Positions 31,589 to 40,633 are shown, counted from the stretch's first letter. The stretch is 64,000 nt of DNA from Actinacidiphila epipremni (GCF_012034175.1 NZ_JAATEJ010000001.1:620001-684000); one strand, 5' to 3'. Notes: generated by a model from the letters alone, not told the origin. Numbers and translations: made by a program.

Positions 31589-33262
31589 ATGGCCGTCATC
31601 GCGGACGCGGCCCGGCGCGACGCCGGGCGGGTGGTCGCGCTGGGGGTGCTCGGCCTCGGGTCCGCGGGGCTCGCGCTGGTGCTGCCCGCGGCGCTCGGGC
31701 ATGCGCTCGACCTGCTGCTGCGCGGCGAGCCCGCGGGGCGCTGGACGGCGCTGTGCGCGCTCATCGTGGGGGTCCAGGCCGCCACCGCCGCCGTCGAGGA
31801 CCTGCTCACCGGCGTCACCACCGCCCGCGCCACCGCGCACATCCGCCGTACCGCCGTACGGCACATGCTCGCCGCCGGGCCGCGCGCGGCGCACCGCGGC
31901 ACCGGCGACCTCGTCACGCGGCTGGTCGGCAACGCCTCCGACGCCGCCGGCACCCCCGCCTCCGCCGCGTCGCTGCCGGCCGCGCTCGCCGCGCCCGTGG
32001 GCGGCATCGTCGCGCTCGGCCTCACCGACCCCTGGCTCGCCGTCGTCTTCCTCGCCGGCGCGCCCCTACTCACCCTGCTCGTACGGCACTTCGCCCGCGC
32101 CTCCGCCGACTGCGTCACCGGCTACCAGCATGTCCAGGGCCGGATCGCCACGCTGCTCGTCGAGGCGCTGGGCGGCGCCCGTACCATCGCCGCGGCCGGC
32201 ACGAAGGAGCGCGAGGCCGCGCGGGTGCTCGGGCCGCTGCCCGAACTCGCCGCGCACGGGCGGACGATGTGGCACGTGCAGGGCCGGGCGACCGCGCAGG
32301 CCGCGGTGCTCGTCCCGCTGCTCCAGGTCGCCGTGCTCGCCGTCGGCGGTATCCGCCTCGCCCAGGGCGCGCTGAGCCCCGGCGACCTGCTCGCCGCCGG
32401 GCGCTATGTGCTGCTCGCCACCGGAATCGGCGTCGTCGTCGGCCAGTTGGGAGCGGTGGTACGCGGGCGGGCCGCGGCCGGACGGGTCGCCGACGTGCTC
32501 GCCGAGCCCGTACCGGCGTACGGGCAGCGGCAGTTGCCGCCGGACGGTCCCGGCACCCTCGAACTGCGCGGCGTCACCGCGGTCCGCGGCGGCGAGACCG
32601 TGCTGGACGGGCTCGACCTGACGGTGCCCGGCGGCAGTTGCGTCGCCGTCGTCGGCCGTTCGGGCGCCGGCAAGTCCGTACTGGCCGCGCTCGCCGGGCG
32701 GTTGGCCGACCCGGACGCCGGCACCGTCCTGCTCGACGGCTGCCCGCTGCCCGACCTCACCGAGACGGGATTGCGCGACGCGGTCGGCTACGCCTTCGAG
32801 CGCCCCGTCCTGCTCGGTGACACGATCGAGGACACGATCACCTTCGGCCCCCGCCCCCTGCCACCGCGGGCCGCCGAAGAGGCCGCCCGCGCCGCGGAGG
32901 CCGACGGCTTCGTCCGGCTCCTCCCGGCCGGTTACGCGACCGCGCGCGACCGCGCCCCCTTCTCCGGCGGCGAGGTCCAACGCCTCGGCCTGGCAAGGGC
33001 GTTCGCCCACCCCGGCCGCCTCCTCGTCCTCGACGACGCAACGTCCAGCCTCGACACCGTCACCGAACTCCGCGTCGCCCAGGCCCTCTTCCGCGACCAC
33101 CCGCACCGCACCCGCCTGCTCACCACCCACCGCGCCTCCACCGCCGCCCGCGCCGACACCGTCGCCTGGCTCGACTCCGGCCACCTCCGCGCCCTGGCCC
33201 CCCACGCAACCCTCTGGCCCGACCCGGAATACCGGGCACTCTTCGGAGGTGAGGATGCGTAA
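31589..33262 (+). CDS. amfB: ABC exporter half-transporter of the amf cluster (degenerate site)
   Basis: ATG 31589 follows GGAGAGGGG, and the product has 557 residues. The N-terminal membrane domain (about 1-310) has six helices of the ABC exporter type. The nucleotide-binding domain has Walker A GRSGAGKS, signature FSGGEVQRLGLARAF and Walker B LLVLDDATSSLD, where the catalytic Glu is replaced by Asp. With its partner (33255-35138) it should form a heterodimer with one consensus and one degenerate site that exports the modified AmfS peptide. The gene letter follows the amf/ram order and is tentative. Confidence 0.9.
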   Translation: MAVIADAARRDAGRVVALGVLGLGSAGLALVLPAALGHALDLLLRGEPAGRWTALCALIVGVQAATAAVEDLLTGVTTARATAHIRRTAVRHMLAAGPRAAHRGTGDLVTRLVGNASDAAGTPASAASLPAALAAPVGGIVALGLTDPWLAVVFLAGAPLLTLLVRHFARASADCVTGYQHVQGRIATLLVEALGGARTIAAAGTKEREAARVLGPLPELAAHGRTMWHVQGRATAQAAVLVPLLQVAVLAVGGIRLAQGALSPGDLLAAGRYVLLATGIGVVVGQLGAVVRGRAAAGRVADVLAEPVPAYGQRQLPPDGPGTLELRGVTAVRGGETVLDGLDLTVPGGSCVAVVGRSGAGKSVLAALAGRLADPDAGTVLLDGCPLPDLTETGLRDAVGYAFERPVLLGDTIEDTITFGPRPLPPRAAEEAARAAEADGFVRLLPAGYATARDRAPFSGGEVQRLGLARAFAHPGRLLVLDDATSSLDTVTELRVAQALFRDHPHRTRLLTTHRASTAARADTVAWLDSGHLRALAPHATLWPDPEYRALFGGEDA

Positions 33263-35138
33263 GTTCTCTTCCCGGAAAGGCGCCCTCGGCGCCACGCGAC
33301 GACCAGGTGCGGCGGCCGGCCACCAGGTCGATGCGGTACCCCGGTTGGGCCCCGCGGGTGCCGTCGAGGAGCCGTCCGTAGAGGGCAAGGCGGCTTCCCG
33401 GCCGCGTCGTGCCGATGCCCCCGCGGCAAGCGCGTCGCGCCCGCTGCGGCTGCGTGACGCCCTGCGCGGGCAGGCCCGCGTCGTCGGGGTGCTGCTCGCG
33501 TGGTCGGTGCTGGAGGCCGGGCAGACGTTTCTGCTCGGGTACGCCCTCGCGCGGGCGATGGACGACGGGTTCCTGCGGGGGCGGCAGGGCACCGGCCTGT
33601 GGTGGCTCGGGCTCGCCGCGGTGGGGGTGCCGGTCGGGGCGTACGGGACCGGGCGGGTCTTCCGGGGGGTCGCCGCGCTCGTGGAGCCGCTGCGGGACCG
33701 GCTGGTGCGGCGGGTGGTGCGGCGCGGGCTCGGCGACGCCGTGCGCGGCGGGGGGAGCGGGGCCGCCCGGCCGGCGGACTCCGCGGTGGTGTCCCGGCTC
33801 ACGCACCAGGTCGAGATCGCCCGCGACGCCTTCGGCGGCCTCGTCATGGTGCTGCGCTCCTTCGTCTTCACCGCGGCCGGCGCGCTCGCCGGCATGATCG
33901 CGCTCGCGCCCGTCCTGCTGCTCGTCGTGCTGCCGCCGCTCGCCGCCGGCGTCGGCCTCTTCGTCGCCGCCCTGCGCCCGCTCGCCCGCCGCCAGGACCG
34001 CTTCCTGAGCGCGGACGAGGCCGTCGCCGAGGAGTGCGGGGAACTCGCTGCCGGGCTGCGCGACATCACCGCGTGCGGCGCGCGCGAGCCCATGGCGGCC
34101 AGGGCCGACGTCCGCATCGAGGCCGCGCAGCGCGCCGCCCGCTCACTGGCCCGCTTCGGCGTCGTCCGCACCGCCGCCCTCGCGATCGGCGGCCAACTGC
34201 CCCTGGTCCTGCTGCTGCTCACCGCGCCCTGGCTGCTGTCCTCGCACCGCGTCACACCCGGCGCGCTGCTCGGCGCCTTCGCCTACCTCACGCAATCCCT
34301 CCAGCCCGCCCTGCAGAACCTCCTGCACACCCTGGGCGCCGCCGGCACCCGCCTCGGCGTCATCCTCGCCCGCCTCACCGCCCCCGAGCCGCCTGAGGCC
34401 CCTGAGCTTCCTGAGCCGCCCGCGCCGCCCGCCGTCACCGCCACGGAGCCCGGCCTCGCCCTCCAGCTGCGCCGCCTCACCTTCGCGTACGGCCCCGGCG
34501 CCGAGCCGGTCCTGCGCGACCTGGACCTCGGCGTCGCGCAGGGCGAGCACCTGGCCGTCGTCGGGCCCAGCGGCACCGGCAAGTCGACGCTCGCCGGCCT
34601 GGTCGCCGGGCTGCTGCGGCCCGCCGCGGGGGAGGTGCGGCGTAACGGCGAGGTCGTGCTCGTACCCCAGGAGGCGTACGTCTTCCGGGGGACGGTCGCG
34701 GAGAACGTCGGCTATCTGCGCCCCGAGGCCGGGCCGGACGACGTGCTCGCCGCCGTGGCCGCGGTGGGCGCCGACGCGCTGGTCGCCGCGCTCGGCGGGC
34801 CCGAGGGCGCGGTGGACCCCGCGGAGCTGTCCGCGGGCGAGCGGCAGCTGCTCGCGCTGGCCCGCACCTATGCCGCCCGCGGCCGTATCGTCGTCCTGGA
34901 CGAGGCGACCTGCCATCTGGACGCCGCCGCCGAGGCCCGCGCCGAGCGGGCGTTCGCGGCCCGCCCGGCGACCACTCTGCTGGTCGTCGCGCACCGCATC
35001 AGCTCCGCGCGGCGCGCCGACCGTACGCTCGTCCTCGACGGCCCGCGCACCGTGTGCGCCCCGCACGACACGCTGCTGGCGGCCTCACCGCTCTACCGCG
35101 ACCTCACCGCCGCCTGGTCGCCTGCCCCGGCCGGCTGA
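33255..35138 (+). CDS. amfA: ABC exporter half-transporter of the amf cluster
   Basis: ATG 33255 overlaps the previous gene's end and follows GGAGGTGAGG. The product has 627 residues. A disordered basic N-terminus (about 1-70) precedes a six-helix membrane domain (about 75-370), a Pro/Glu linker (PEPPEAPELPEPPAPP) and a nucleotide-binding domain with GPSGTGKST, LSAGERQLLALARTY and the intact Walker B VVLDEATCHLD. It would supply the catalytically competent site of the exporter heterodimer. No peptidase C39 domain is present, so leader removal must happen elsewhere, as in other class III systems. Confidence 0.9.
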   Translation: MRKFSSRKGALGATRRPGAAAGHQVDAVPRLGPAGAVEEPSVEGKAASRPRRADAPAASASRPLRLRDALRGQARVVGVLLAWSVLEAGQTFLLGYALARAMDDGFLRGRQGTGLWWLGLAAVGVPVGAYGTGRVFRGVAALVEPLRDRLVRRVVRRGLGDAVRGGGSGAARPADSAVVSRLTHQVEIARDAFGGLVMVLRSFVFTAAGALAGMIALAPVLLLVVLPPLAAGVGLFVAALRPLARRQDRFLSADEAVAEECGELAAGLRDITACGAREPMAARADVRIEAAQRAARSLARFGVVRTAALAIGGQLPLVLLLLTAPWLLSSHRVTPGALLGAFAYLTQSLQPALQNLLHTLGAAGTRLGVILARLTAPEPPEAPELPEPPAPPAVTATEPGLALQLRRLTFAYGPGAEPVLRDLDLGVAQGEHLAVVGPSGTGKSTLAGLVAGLLRPAAGEVRRNGEVVLVPQEAYVFRGTVAENVGYLRPEAGPDDVLAAVAAVGADALVAALGGPEGAVDPAELSAGERQLLALARTYAARGRIVVLDEATCHLDAAAEARAERAFAARPATTLLVVAHRISSARRADRTLVLDGPRTVCAPHDTLLAASPLYRDLTAAWSPAPAG

Positions 35139-35204
35139 GCCGCCCCCGAAGCCCTCCGGACGCCCTCCGAAGCCCCCCAGATGCCCCCGGGCGCCCCGGG
35201 GAGC

Positions 35205-35840
35205 TCACACCCACCCGGCGAAGCGCGAGATGCGGATCGCGTCCACCCGGTTGCGCGCCCCGGTCTTGCGGGTGATCGCCGCCAGGTAATTGCGCACGGT
35301 CCCGTTGCACAGGTGCAGGCTGCGGGCGATCTCGGTCACCGACGCGCCCTCCGCGCTGAGCGACAGCACGCTCAGCTCGCGCGGCGTCAGCGGCATGTCC
35401 GCCGCCTGGAGGAATTCGACGGCCAGCGACTCGTCGACGAAGCGTTTCCCCTCCGCGACCGCCCGTATGGCCGCGGGCAGCCGGTCGGCGGAGCGGTCCT
35501 TGTTGACGAAGCCGAGGACGTCCGCCTCGTACGCGCGCCGCAGGCTGCCCGGCTTGCCGCTGCTGGTCAGCACGATGACCCCGCACTCCTGGTGCACCAT
35601 CTGCGCCGCGGCGGCCCCGGCACCGGATCCGCCGGGACCCGCCGCCCGGTCGGTGTGCCGGCGCCAGCCGGGGCAGTCCGCGTCCACCACGCACACATGC
35701 GGCCGGCCGGTACATCGGCCGGCCTCGCCCACCTGGTGCCACCCCGCGTCGGTCACGTCGAAGTCCGGTTCCTTGACCAGCAGCGCGGCGATCGCGGATC
35801 GCAGCAGGCTGGTGTCGTGGGCCACCAGTACGCGTATCAA
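35205..35840 (-). CDS. amfR: AmfR/RamR-like LuxR-family response regulator
   Basis: I chose TTG 35840 because AAGGGGAAA lies at good spacing. An ATG at 35885 would add 15 residues but has its ribosome site too close. The product has 211 residues. The receiver domain starts IRVLVAHDTSLLRSA, so the first residue of the usual acidic pair is His. The phospho-acceptor Asp (VCVVDADCPG) and the Lys (GFVNKDRS) are kept. The C-terminal LuxR HTH reads LTPRELSVLSLSAEGASVTEIARSLHLCNGTVRNYLAAITRKTGARNRVDA. It converges on the amf operon and should activate it. No sensor kinase is nearby. Confidence 0.9.
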   Translation of the reverse strand: MIRVLVAHDTSLLRSAIAALLVKEPDFDVTDAGWHQVGEAGRCTGRPHVCVVDADCPGWRRHTDRAAGPGGSGAGAAAAQMVHQECGVIVLTSSGKPGSLRRAYEADVLGFVNKDRSADRLPAAIRAVAEGKRFVDESLAVEFLQAADMPLTPRELSVLSLSAEGASVTEIARSLHLCNGTVRNYLAAITRKTGARNRVDAIRISRFAGWV

Positions 35841-36004
35841 CTCGGCTTTCCCCTTGGCTCGTCGGACCGGAAGAGACCGGTCCATTCCTACCCTGGCGAG
35901 TTGTCCCGGAGGGCCCGGATTCCCGTCATTCGGGGGTAGATCGGGGGTGAACGGATGCTCTGGAGGGGCGCACGTGACAACGCCGCGCGCGCCACCCGTG
36001 TGGG

Positions 36005-36088
36005 TGACGTACGGCCTGACGTACGGCCTGACGTACGGCCTGACGTACGGCCTGATGTTCGGCCTGATGTTCGGCCCGACGTACGGCC
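36005..36088. repeat. 12-bp tandem repeat, seven copies
   Basis: Seven head-to-tail copies of GACGTACGGCCT run from 36005 to 36088, the fifth and sixth as GATGTTCGGCCT/C. They lie between amfR and a TetR-family gene, both on the minus strand, upstream of amfR. Each unit contains ACGTAC, so the array could bind a repressor cooperatively, or it could be a slippage product. Confidence 0.85.
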
Positions 36089-36132
36089 CTGCGGGAGTCC
36101 CGCCTCCAGGCGGCGCCCACCGCCTCCTGCGA

Positions 36133-36723
36133 CTATGGCGCCTCCGCCGGCACGAGCCGGCAGACCGTACGGATGTCCGCCTGCACCTGTGCGACCGGCG
36201 CACGGTCCGCCAGCCACCCCACCAGCGCCGCGTGCCAGGTGTGCTCCACCACCCGGATGGCCGAAAGGCACTCCGGCGACGGGTCGGCGCCCAGCCGCAT
36301 CGCGTCCAGGATGATCGCCCGGGTCAGCACGGACACCGTGTCGACCTCCTCGCGCACCGACCGGTCGGCGAAGATCACCGCCCGCACCATCGCCTCGGCC
36401 AGCAGCGGCTCGCGCTGCAGCGCCCGGAAGGCCCGCAGCAGCGTCTCGGCGACCCGCTCGCCGGGCGTCGCGGCGGTCGGCGGCCGGTGCAGCAGCGTGC
36501 CGTGCAGCCGCCCCAGCTGGTCCTGCATGACCGCGACCAGCAGATGGATCTTGGACGGGAAGTAGCGGTAGAGCGTGCCGAGCGCGACCCCGGACTCCTC
36601 GGCGACCTCCCGCATCTGGACCGCGTCAAAACCGCCGCCGGCCGCGAGCCGGATGCTGGCCTCCAGGATGCGCCGCCGTCTGGCCTCCTGCCGTACGGTC
36701 AAGGCGGTGGTGCTGCGGTCCAT
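36133..36723 (-). CDS. TetR-family regulator (KstR-like)
   Basis: This 196-residue protein has the N-terminal TetR helix-turn-helix (about 12-65): [51 protein letters not shown]. The C-terminal ligand domain is helical. The HTH resembles KstR-type regulators of lipid and sterol metabolism. The intergenic region toward the divergent glycosyltransferase operon holds TGAAACTTGTTCTA, which fits the KstR operator consensus TNNAACNNGTTNNA. It therefore probably represses that operon and itself, with an acyl-CoA-like or lipid inducer. The inducer is inference. Confidence 0.85.
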   Translation of the reverse strand: MDRSTTALTVRQEARRRRILEASIRLAAGGGFDAVQMREVAEESGVALGTLYRYFPSKIHLLVAVMQDQLGRLHGTLLHRPPTAATPGERVAETLLRAFRALQREPLLAEAMVRAVIFADRSVREEVDTVSVLTRAIILDAMRLGADPSPECLSAIRVVEHTWHAALVGWLADRAPVAQVQADIRTVCRLVPAEAP

Positions 36724-36825
36724 GGCTGCGTCCGTCCGTCACGCGCGGGGCCGGTGGCAAGCCGCCGGGACCCGCGCCGGGGGCCGTCCGCTTGCCGGGC
36801 GATCCGGCTTCTGTACCATCGAGTC

Positions 36826-36839
36826 TGAAACTTGTTCTA
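36826..36839. promoter_or_regulatory. KstR-type operator
   Basis: TGAAACTTGTTCTA matches the KstR consensus TNNAACNNGTTNNA at every fixed position. It lies 103 bp before the TetR start and 52 bp before the glycosyltransferase start, in an AT-rich patch typical of a promoter. Confidence 0.7.
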
Positions 36840-36890
36840 GATTAGCGCGACCGGTTACGCTCCGGCTCAATGCTTGCGAAGGGGGCCGGA

Positions 36891-38291
36891 GTGACGGCAG
36901 AGGCCAGACCGCTGCGGGTCGCGCTGCTGAGCTACAAGGGCAATCCCTACTGCGGCGGCCAGGGCGTGTACGTCCGGCACCTGTCCCGCGAGCTGGCCGC
37001 GCTCGGCCACCGCGTCGAGGTCATCGCCGCGCAGCCCTACCCGGTCCTGGACGCCCTCGGCGAGGGCGTGACCCTCACCGAACTGCCGAGCCTGGACCTC
37101 TACCGCCAGCCGGACCCGTTCCGTACGCCCAGGCGCGGCGAGTACCGCGACTGGATCGACGCGCTGGAGGTCGCCACCATGTGGACCGGCGGCTTCCCCG
37201 AGCCGCTGACCTTCAGCCTGCGCGCCCGCCGCCATCTGGCCGCCCGCCGCGCCGACTTCGACGTCGTGCACGACAACCAGACGCTCGGCTACGGGTTGTT
37301 GGACCTGGGCATGCCGCTGGTCACCACCGTGCACCACCCCATCACCGTCGACCGCCGCCTGGACCTGGCCGCCGCCCCCACCTGGCGGCGCCGCGCCTCG
37401 ATCCGCCGCTGGTACGGCTTCACGCGCATGCAGAAGCGGGTCGCCCGCCGGCTGCCGTCCGTGCTCACCGTCTCCGGCTCCTCCAGCGCCGAGATCAGCG
37501 CCGACCTCGGCGTGCCGCCCGCGCGCATCCACACCGTGCCGATCGGCGCCGACACCCGGCTGTTCAGCCCCGACCCGGCGGTGCCCGAGGTGCCCGGCCG
37601 GATCGTCACGACCTCCAGCGCCGACGTGCCGCTCAAGGGCCTGGTCTTCCTCGTCGAAGCGCTCGCCAAGGTGCGCGTGCAGCACCCCGAGGCGCATCTG
37701 GTCGTCGTCGGCAAGCGCCCCGACGGCGGCCCGGTCGCCGACGCCGTCGAGAGCTTCGGGCTCCAGGAGGCGGTGAAGTTCGTCAAGGGCATCAGCGACG
37801 CCGAACTCGTCGACCTGATCCGCAGCGCCCAGGTCGCCTGCGTCCCGTCCCTCTACGAGGGCTTCTCGCTGCCCGCCGCCGAGGCCATGGCGACCGGCAC
37901 CGCGCTGGTCGCCACGACCGGCGGCGCCGTCCCCGAGGTCGCCGGGCCCGACGGCGAGACGTGCCTGGCCGTACCGCCGGGCGACGCCGGGGCGCTCGCC
38001 GCGGCCCTGGACCGCGCCCTCACCGACCCCGGGCTGCGCCGCCGGCTGGCCGCCGCCGGCCGCGCCCGGGTGCTGGCGCACTTCACCTGGACCCGCGCGG
38101 CCGTCCGCACCGCCGAGCTCTACCACGAGGCGATCGCGACGCAGGGTGCCAAGTCCCCGGTGGGCGAGCGCGGTTCGGACGCCGGCCGGCGCGGGCGGCC
38201 CACCGCCGGCGGGCCGGCCGGCCACGACAGCAACACCCCCTTCGGTGCGGAACCGGAGCGGGCCGCCGCACACGGGAGCCGCACATGCTGA
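36891..38291 (+). CDS. Glycosyltransferase family 4
   Basis: I prefer GTG 36891, behind AAGGGGG, over the ATG at 36870. The product has 466 residues. The N-terminal Rossmann half has LRVALLSYKGNPYCGGQGVYVRHLSRELAALGHRVEVIAAQ (the GGQGVYV loop of GT4 enzymes). The C-terminal half has TTSSADVPLKGLVFLVEALAKV, HLVVVGKRP and the E-x7-E region PSLYEGFSLPAAEAMATGTALVAT. It should transfer a sugar from a nucleotide sugar to a lipid or polyisoprenoid-type acceptor. The last 50 residues are disordered. It overlaps the next gene and heads a three-gene operon. Donor and acceptor are unknown. Confidence 0.9.
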   Translation: MTAEARPLRVALLSYKGNPYCGGQGVYVRHLSRELAALGHRVEVIAAQPYPVLDALGEGVTLTELPSLDLYRQPDPFRTPRRGEYRDWIDALEVATMWTGGFPEPLTFSLRARRHLAARRADFDVVHDNQTLGYGLLDLGMPLVTTVHHPITVDRRLDLAAAPTWRRRASIRRWYGFTRMQKRVARRLPSVLTVSGSSSAEISADLGVPPARIHTVPIGADTRLFSPDPAVPEVPGRIVTTSSADVPLKGLVFLVEALAKVRVQHPEAHLVVVGKRPDGGPVADAVESFGLQEAVKFVKGISDAELVDLIRSAQVACVPSLYEGFSLPAAEAMATGTALVATTGGAVPEVAGPDGETCLAVPPGDAGALAAALDRALTDPGLRRRLAAAGRARVLAHFTWTRAAVRTAELYHEAIATQGAKSPVGERGSDAGRRGRPTAGGPAGHDSNTPFGAEPERAAAHGSRTC

Positions 38292-39082
38292 CCGTCGACT
38301 TCACCCGCTTCCCCGTCGCCGAAGGCGACCGCGTCCTCGACCTCGGATGCGGCGGCGGCCGGCACGCCTTCGAGTGCTACCGGCGCGGCGCCCGCGTCGT
38401 CGCCCTCGACCGCAACGGCGAGGAGATCCGCGAGGTCGCCCGCTGGTTCGCGGCGATGAAGGAGGCCGGCGAGGCCCCGGCGGGCGCCACCGCCACCGCC
38501 ATGGAGGGCGACGCCCTCCAACTCCCCTTCCCCGACGCCAGCTTCGACGTCGTCATCATCTCCGAGGTGATGGAGCACATCCCCGACGACAAGGGCGTGC
38601 TCGCCGAGATGGTGCGGGTGCTGCGCCCTGGCGGCCGTCTCGCGGTGACCGTGCCGCGCTACGGCCCGGAAAAGGTCTGCTGGGCCCTGTCCGACGCCTA
38701 CCACGAGGTCGAGGGCGGCCACATCCGCATCTACAAGGCCCACCAACTCCTGGAGCGGATACGGGAAGCGGGCCTGCGCCCGTACGGCACCCACCACGCG
38801 CACGGGCTGCACGCGCCGTACTGGTGGATCAAGTGCGCGGTCGGCGTGGACAACGACAAGGCCCTGCCGGTGAAGCTGTACCACAAGCTGCTGGTGTGGG
38901 ACATCATGAAGAAACCGCTGGCCACCAGGGTCGCCGAGCAGGCGCTCAACCCGCTGATCGGCAAGAGCTTCGTGGCCTACGCCACCAAGCCGCACCTGCC
39001 GGCGGACGCGCTCGACGACGTCCTCGACGAGGCGCTCGGCGACGCCCCGGGCGGCGCGGACTCCGCGGACGCCCTCACGTGA
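38285..39082 (+). CDS. Class I SAM-dependent methyltransferase
   Basis: ATG 38285 overlaps the glycosyltransferase stop, and the product has 265 residues. Motif I is VLDLGCGGGRHAFECYRRGARVVALD. Motif II is DALQLPFPDASFDVVIISEVMEHI, and LRPGGRLAVTVPRYGPE follows. The C-terminal third (YWWIKCAVGVDNDKALPVKLYHKLLVWDIMKKP) is characteristic of lipid- or glycan-associated methyltransferases and may bind membranes. Its position suggests that it methylates the product of the upstream glycosyltransferase or a shared lipid carrier. The target is not known. Confidence 0.88.
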   Translation: MLTVDFTRFPVAEGDRVLDLGCGGGRHAFECYRRGARVVALDRNGEEIREVARWFAAMKEAGEAPAGATATAMEGDALQLPFPDASFDVVIISEVMEHIPDDKGVLAEMVRVLRPGGRLAVTVPRYGPEKVCWALSDAYHEVEGGHIRIYKAHQLLERIREAGLRPYGTHHAHGLHAPYWWIKCAVGVDNDKALPVKLYHKLLVWDIMKKPLATRVAEQALNPLIGKSFVAYATKPHLPADALDDVLDEALGDAPGGADSADALT

Positions 39083-40176
39083 CCCGGGCCGGGCGGCAGC
39101 GCGGCACGGAGCGGCTGGTCCTGCCCGGCGTGCTGAGCGCCGCGCAGGCCGAGCGGACCGTGGACGCGCTGCTTGCGGTGCAGCGGCCGGACGGCGCCAT
39201 CCCGTGGTTCCCCGGCCACCACCTCGACCCGTGGGACCACATCGAGGTCGCCATGGCGCTGGACGCGGCCGGCGAACACGATGCCGCGGAGGCCGCGTAC
39301 GGCTGGCTCGTGACCCACCAGCAGCCGGACGGCGGGTGGTTCGCCGCCTACCAGGACGGCGATCCGGCCCGGCCCACCGACCGCGGCCGGGAGTCCAACT
39401 TCTGCGCCTACATCGCCGTCGGCGCCTGGCACCACTACCTGTCCACCGGCGACGACGCGTTCGTCGACCGCATCTGGCCCTCGGTGTCGGCCGCCGTGGA
39501 GTTCGTGCTGGCGCTCCAGCAGCCCGGCGGGCAGATCGGCTGGAAGCGCGAGGCCGACGCGGACGGCGGCGCGGCCGTCACCGACGCGCTGCTGACCGGG
39601 AGTTCATCGGTGCACCAGGCGCTGCGCTGCGCGCTGGCCATCGCCGAGCACCTCGAAGAGCCGCAGCCGGACTGGGAGTTGGCGACCGGTGCGCTCGGCC
39701 ACGCGATCCGCCGGCACCCCGAGCGCTTCCTGGACAAGTCCCGCTACTCGATGGACTGGTACTACCCGGTGCTGTCCGGCACCCTGCGCGGGCCGCGCGC
39801 CCTGGCCAGGATCGAGGAGGGCTGGTCGCGCTTCGTCGTGCCCGGCCTCGGGGTGCGCTGCGTGCTGCCCAACCCGTGGGTCACCGGCGGCGAGAGCGCC
39901 GAACTGGCCCTGGCGCTGTGGGCGATGGGGGAGTCGGACCGCGCGGTGCGCATCCTCGCCGACATCCAGCACCTGCGCCACGACGACGGGCTGTACTGGA
40001 CCGGCTACGTCTTCGACGACCAGGCGTACTGGCCGGTGGAGCGCACCACATGGACCGCCGGCGCCATGCTGTTGGCGGTGGCCGCACTCGGGGGGGACGA
40101 GGCGACCACCGCCGTCTTCGGGGCGGAACGACTGCCGAACGGCCTTGCGCCCGGCTGCTGTCCGCCCCGGCTCTGA
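39079..40176 (+). CDS. Prenyltransferase/toroid-fold protein of the glycosyltransferase operon
   Basis: GTG 39079 overlaps the previous stop (GTGA), and the product has 365 residues. It is made of alpha-hairpin repeats: QRPDGAIPWFPGHHLDPWDHIEVAMALDAAGE, THQQPDGGWFAAYQD, FCAYIAVGAWHHYLSTGDDAF and LALQQPGGQIGWKRE. It is often annotated as prenyltransferase because of the toroid repeats. The Trp-rich surface and the WP.V..AV.FVL segment also recall (alpha/alpha)6 glycosidases, so either a terpenoid or a glycan substrate is possible. There is no signal peptide. It is fixed in an operon with a GT4 and a methyltransferase. Confidence 0.78.
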   Translation: MTRAGRQRGTERLVLPGVLSAAQAERTVDALLAVQRPDGAIPWFPGHHLDPWDHIEVAMALDAAGEHDAAEAAYGWLVTHQQPDGGWFAAYQDGDPARPTDRGRESNFCAYIAVGAWHHYLSTGDDAFVDRIWPSVSAAVEFVLALQQPGGQIGWKREADADGGAAVTDALLTGSSSVHQALRCALAIAEHLEEPQPDWELATGALGHAIRRHPERFLDKSRYSMDWYYPVLSGTLRGPRALARIEEGWSRFVVPGLGVRCVLPNPWVTGGESAELALALWAMGESDRAVRILADIQHLRHDDGLYWTGYVFDDQAYWPVERTTWTAGAMLLAVAALGGDEATTAVFGAERLPNGLAPGCCPPRL

Positions 40177-40190
40177 AGGGGCACCGGGCG

Positions 40191-40478
40191 TCAGGCCCGG
40201 TTGACCCGGCCGGAGATCGCGTGGGCGATCAGCAGGTAGACCACCGCGGGCAGGCCGTAGTTGAGCACGGTGCGCCACTTGGCGTTGTCCACGGTGAAGA
40301 GGTCCTTCGACCAGCCCGCCAGCCAGTTGGCCGCATGGTGAACCCAGTCGACCAGGTCGTTCGCCCGGTTGGCGTCGAAGACGAAGAACAGGATCCACAG
40401 GATCAGGATCAGTGCAGCGATGTCTGCGGCGAGCAGGATGATCGCCGCGGCGGGGTTGCCGCCGTAACGTCTGGCCAT
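40191..40478 (-). CDS. Small membrane protein
   Basis: I chose ATG 40478, which gives 95 residues. Segment AAAIILLAADIAALILILWILFFVF (about 9-33) is a strong membrane helix. An amphipathic part with DLVDWVHHAANWLAGWSKDLF follows, then a second helix (VLNYGLPAVVYLLIAHAI). The Trp-rich middle and two helices resemble small actinobacterial membrane proteins of unknown function. The gene converges on the toroid-protein gene with a 14-bp gap. Confidence 0.75.
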   Translation of the reverse strand: MARRYGGNPAAAIILLAADIAALILILWILFFVFDANRANDLVDWVHHAANWLAGWSKDLFTVDNAKWRTVLNYGLPAVVYLLIAHAISGRVNRA

Positions 40479-40586
40479 GACCGCCGCCTTGCCCCGATCG
40501 GCCGGTTGAAACCCGCCACCCGCACACCCGCACACCCGCACGGCCCGGGTCCCGGGTCCCGGCGCCCGGCAGGACCGGGCCGTACA

Positions 40587-40633
40587 CGCACGGCGGCCGG
40601 CCGCCCCGGATCGGGGTGACCGGCCGTCGTGCG
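40587..40633. terminator. Hairpin with T-run
   Basis: A 14-bp stem (CGCACGGCGGCCGG with CCGGCCGTCGTGCG, one mismatch) is followed on the plus strand by GTTTTC. It lies downstream of the minus-strand DUF5336-like gene and upstream of the small membrane protein gene and could separate them. Confidence 0.55.
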
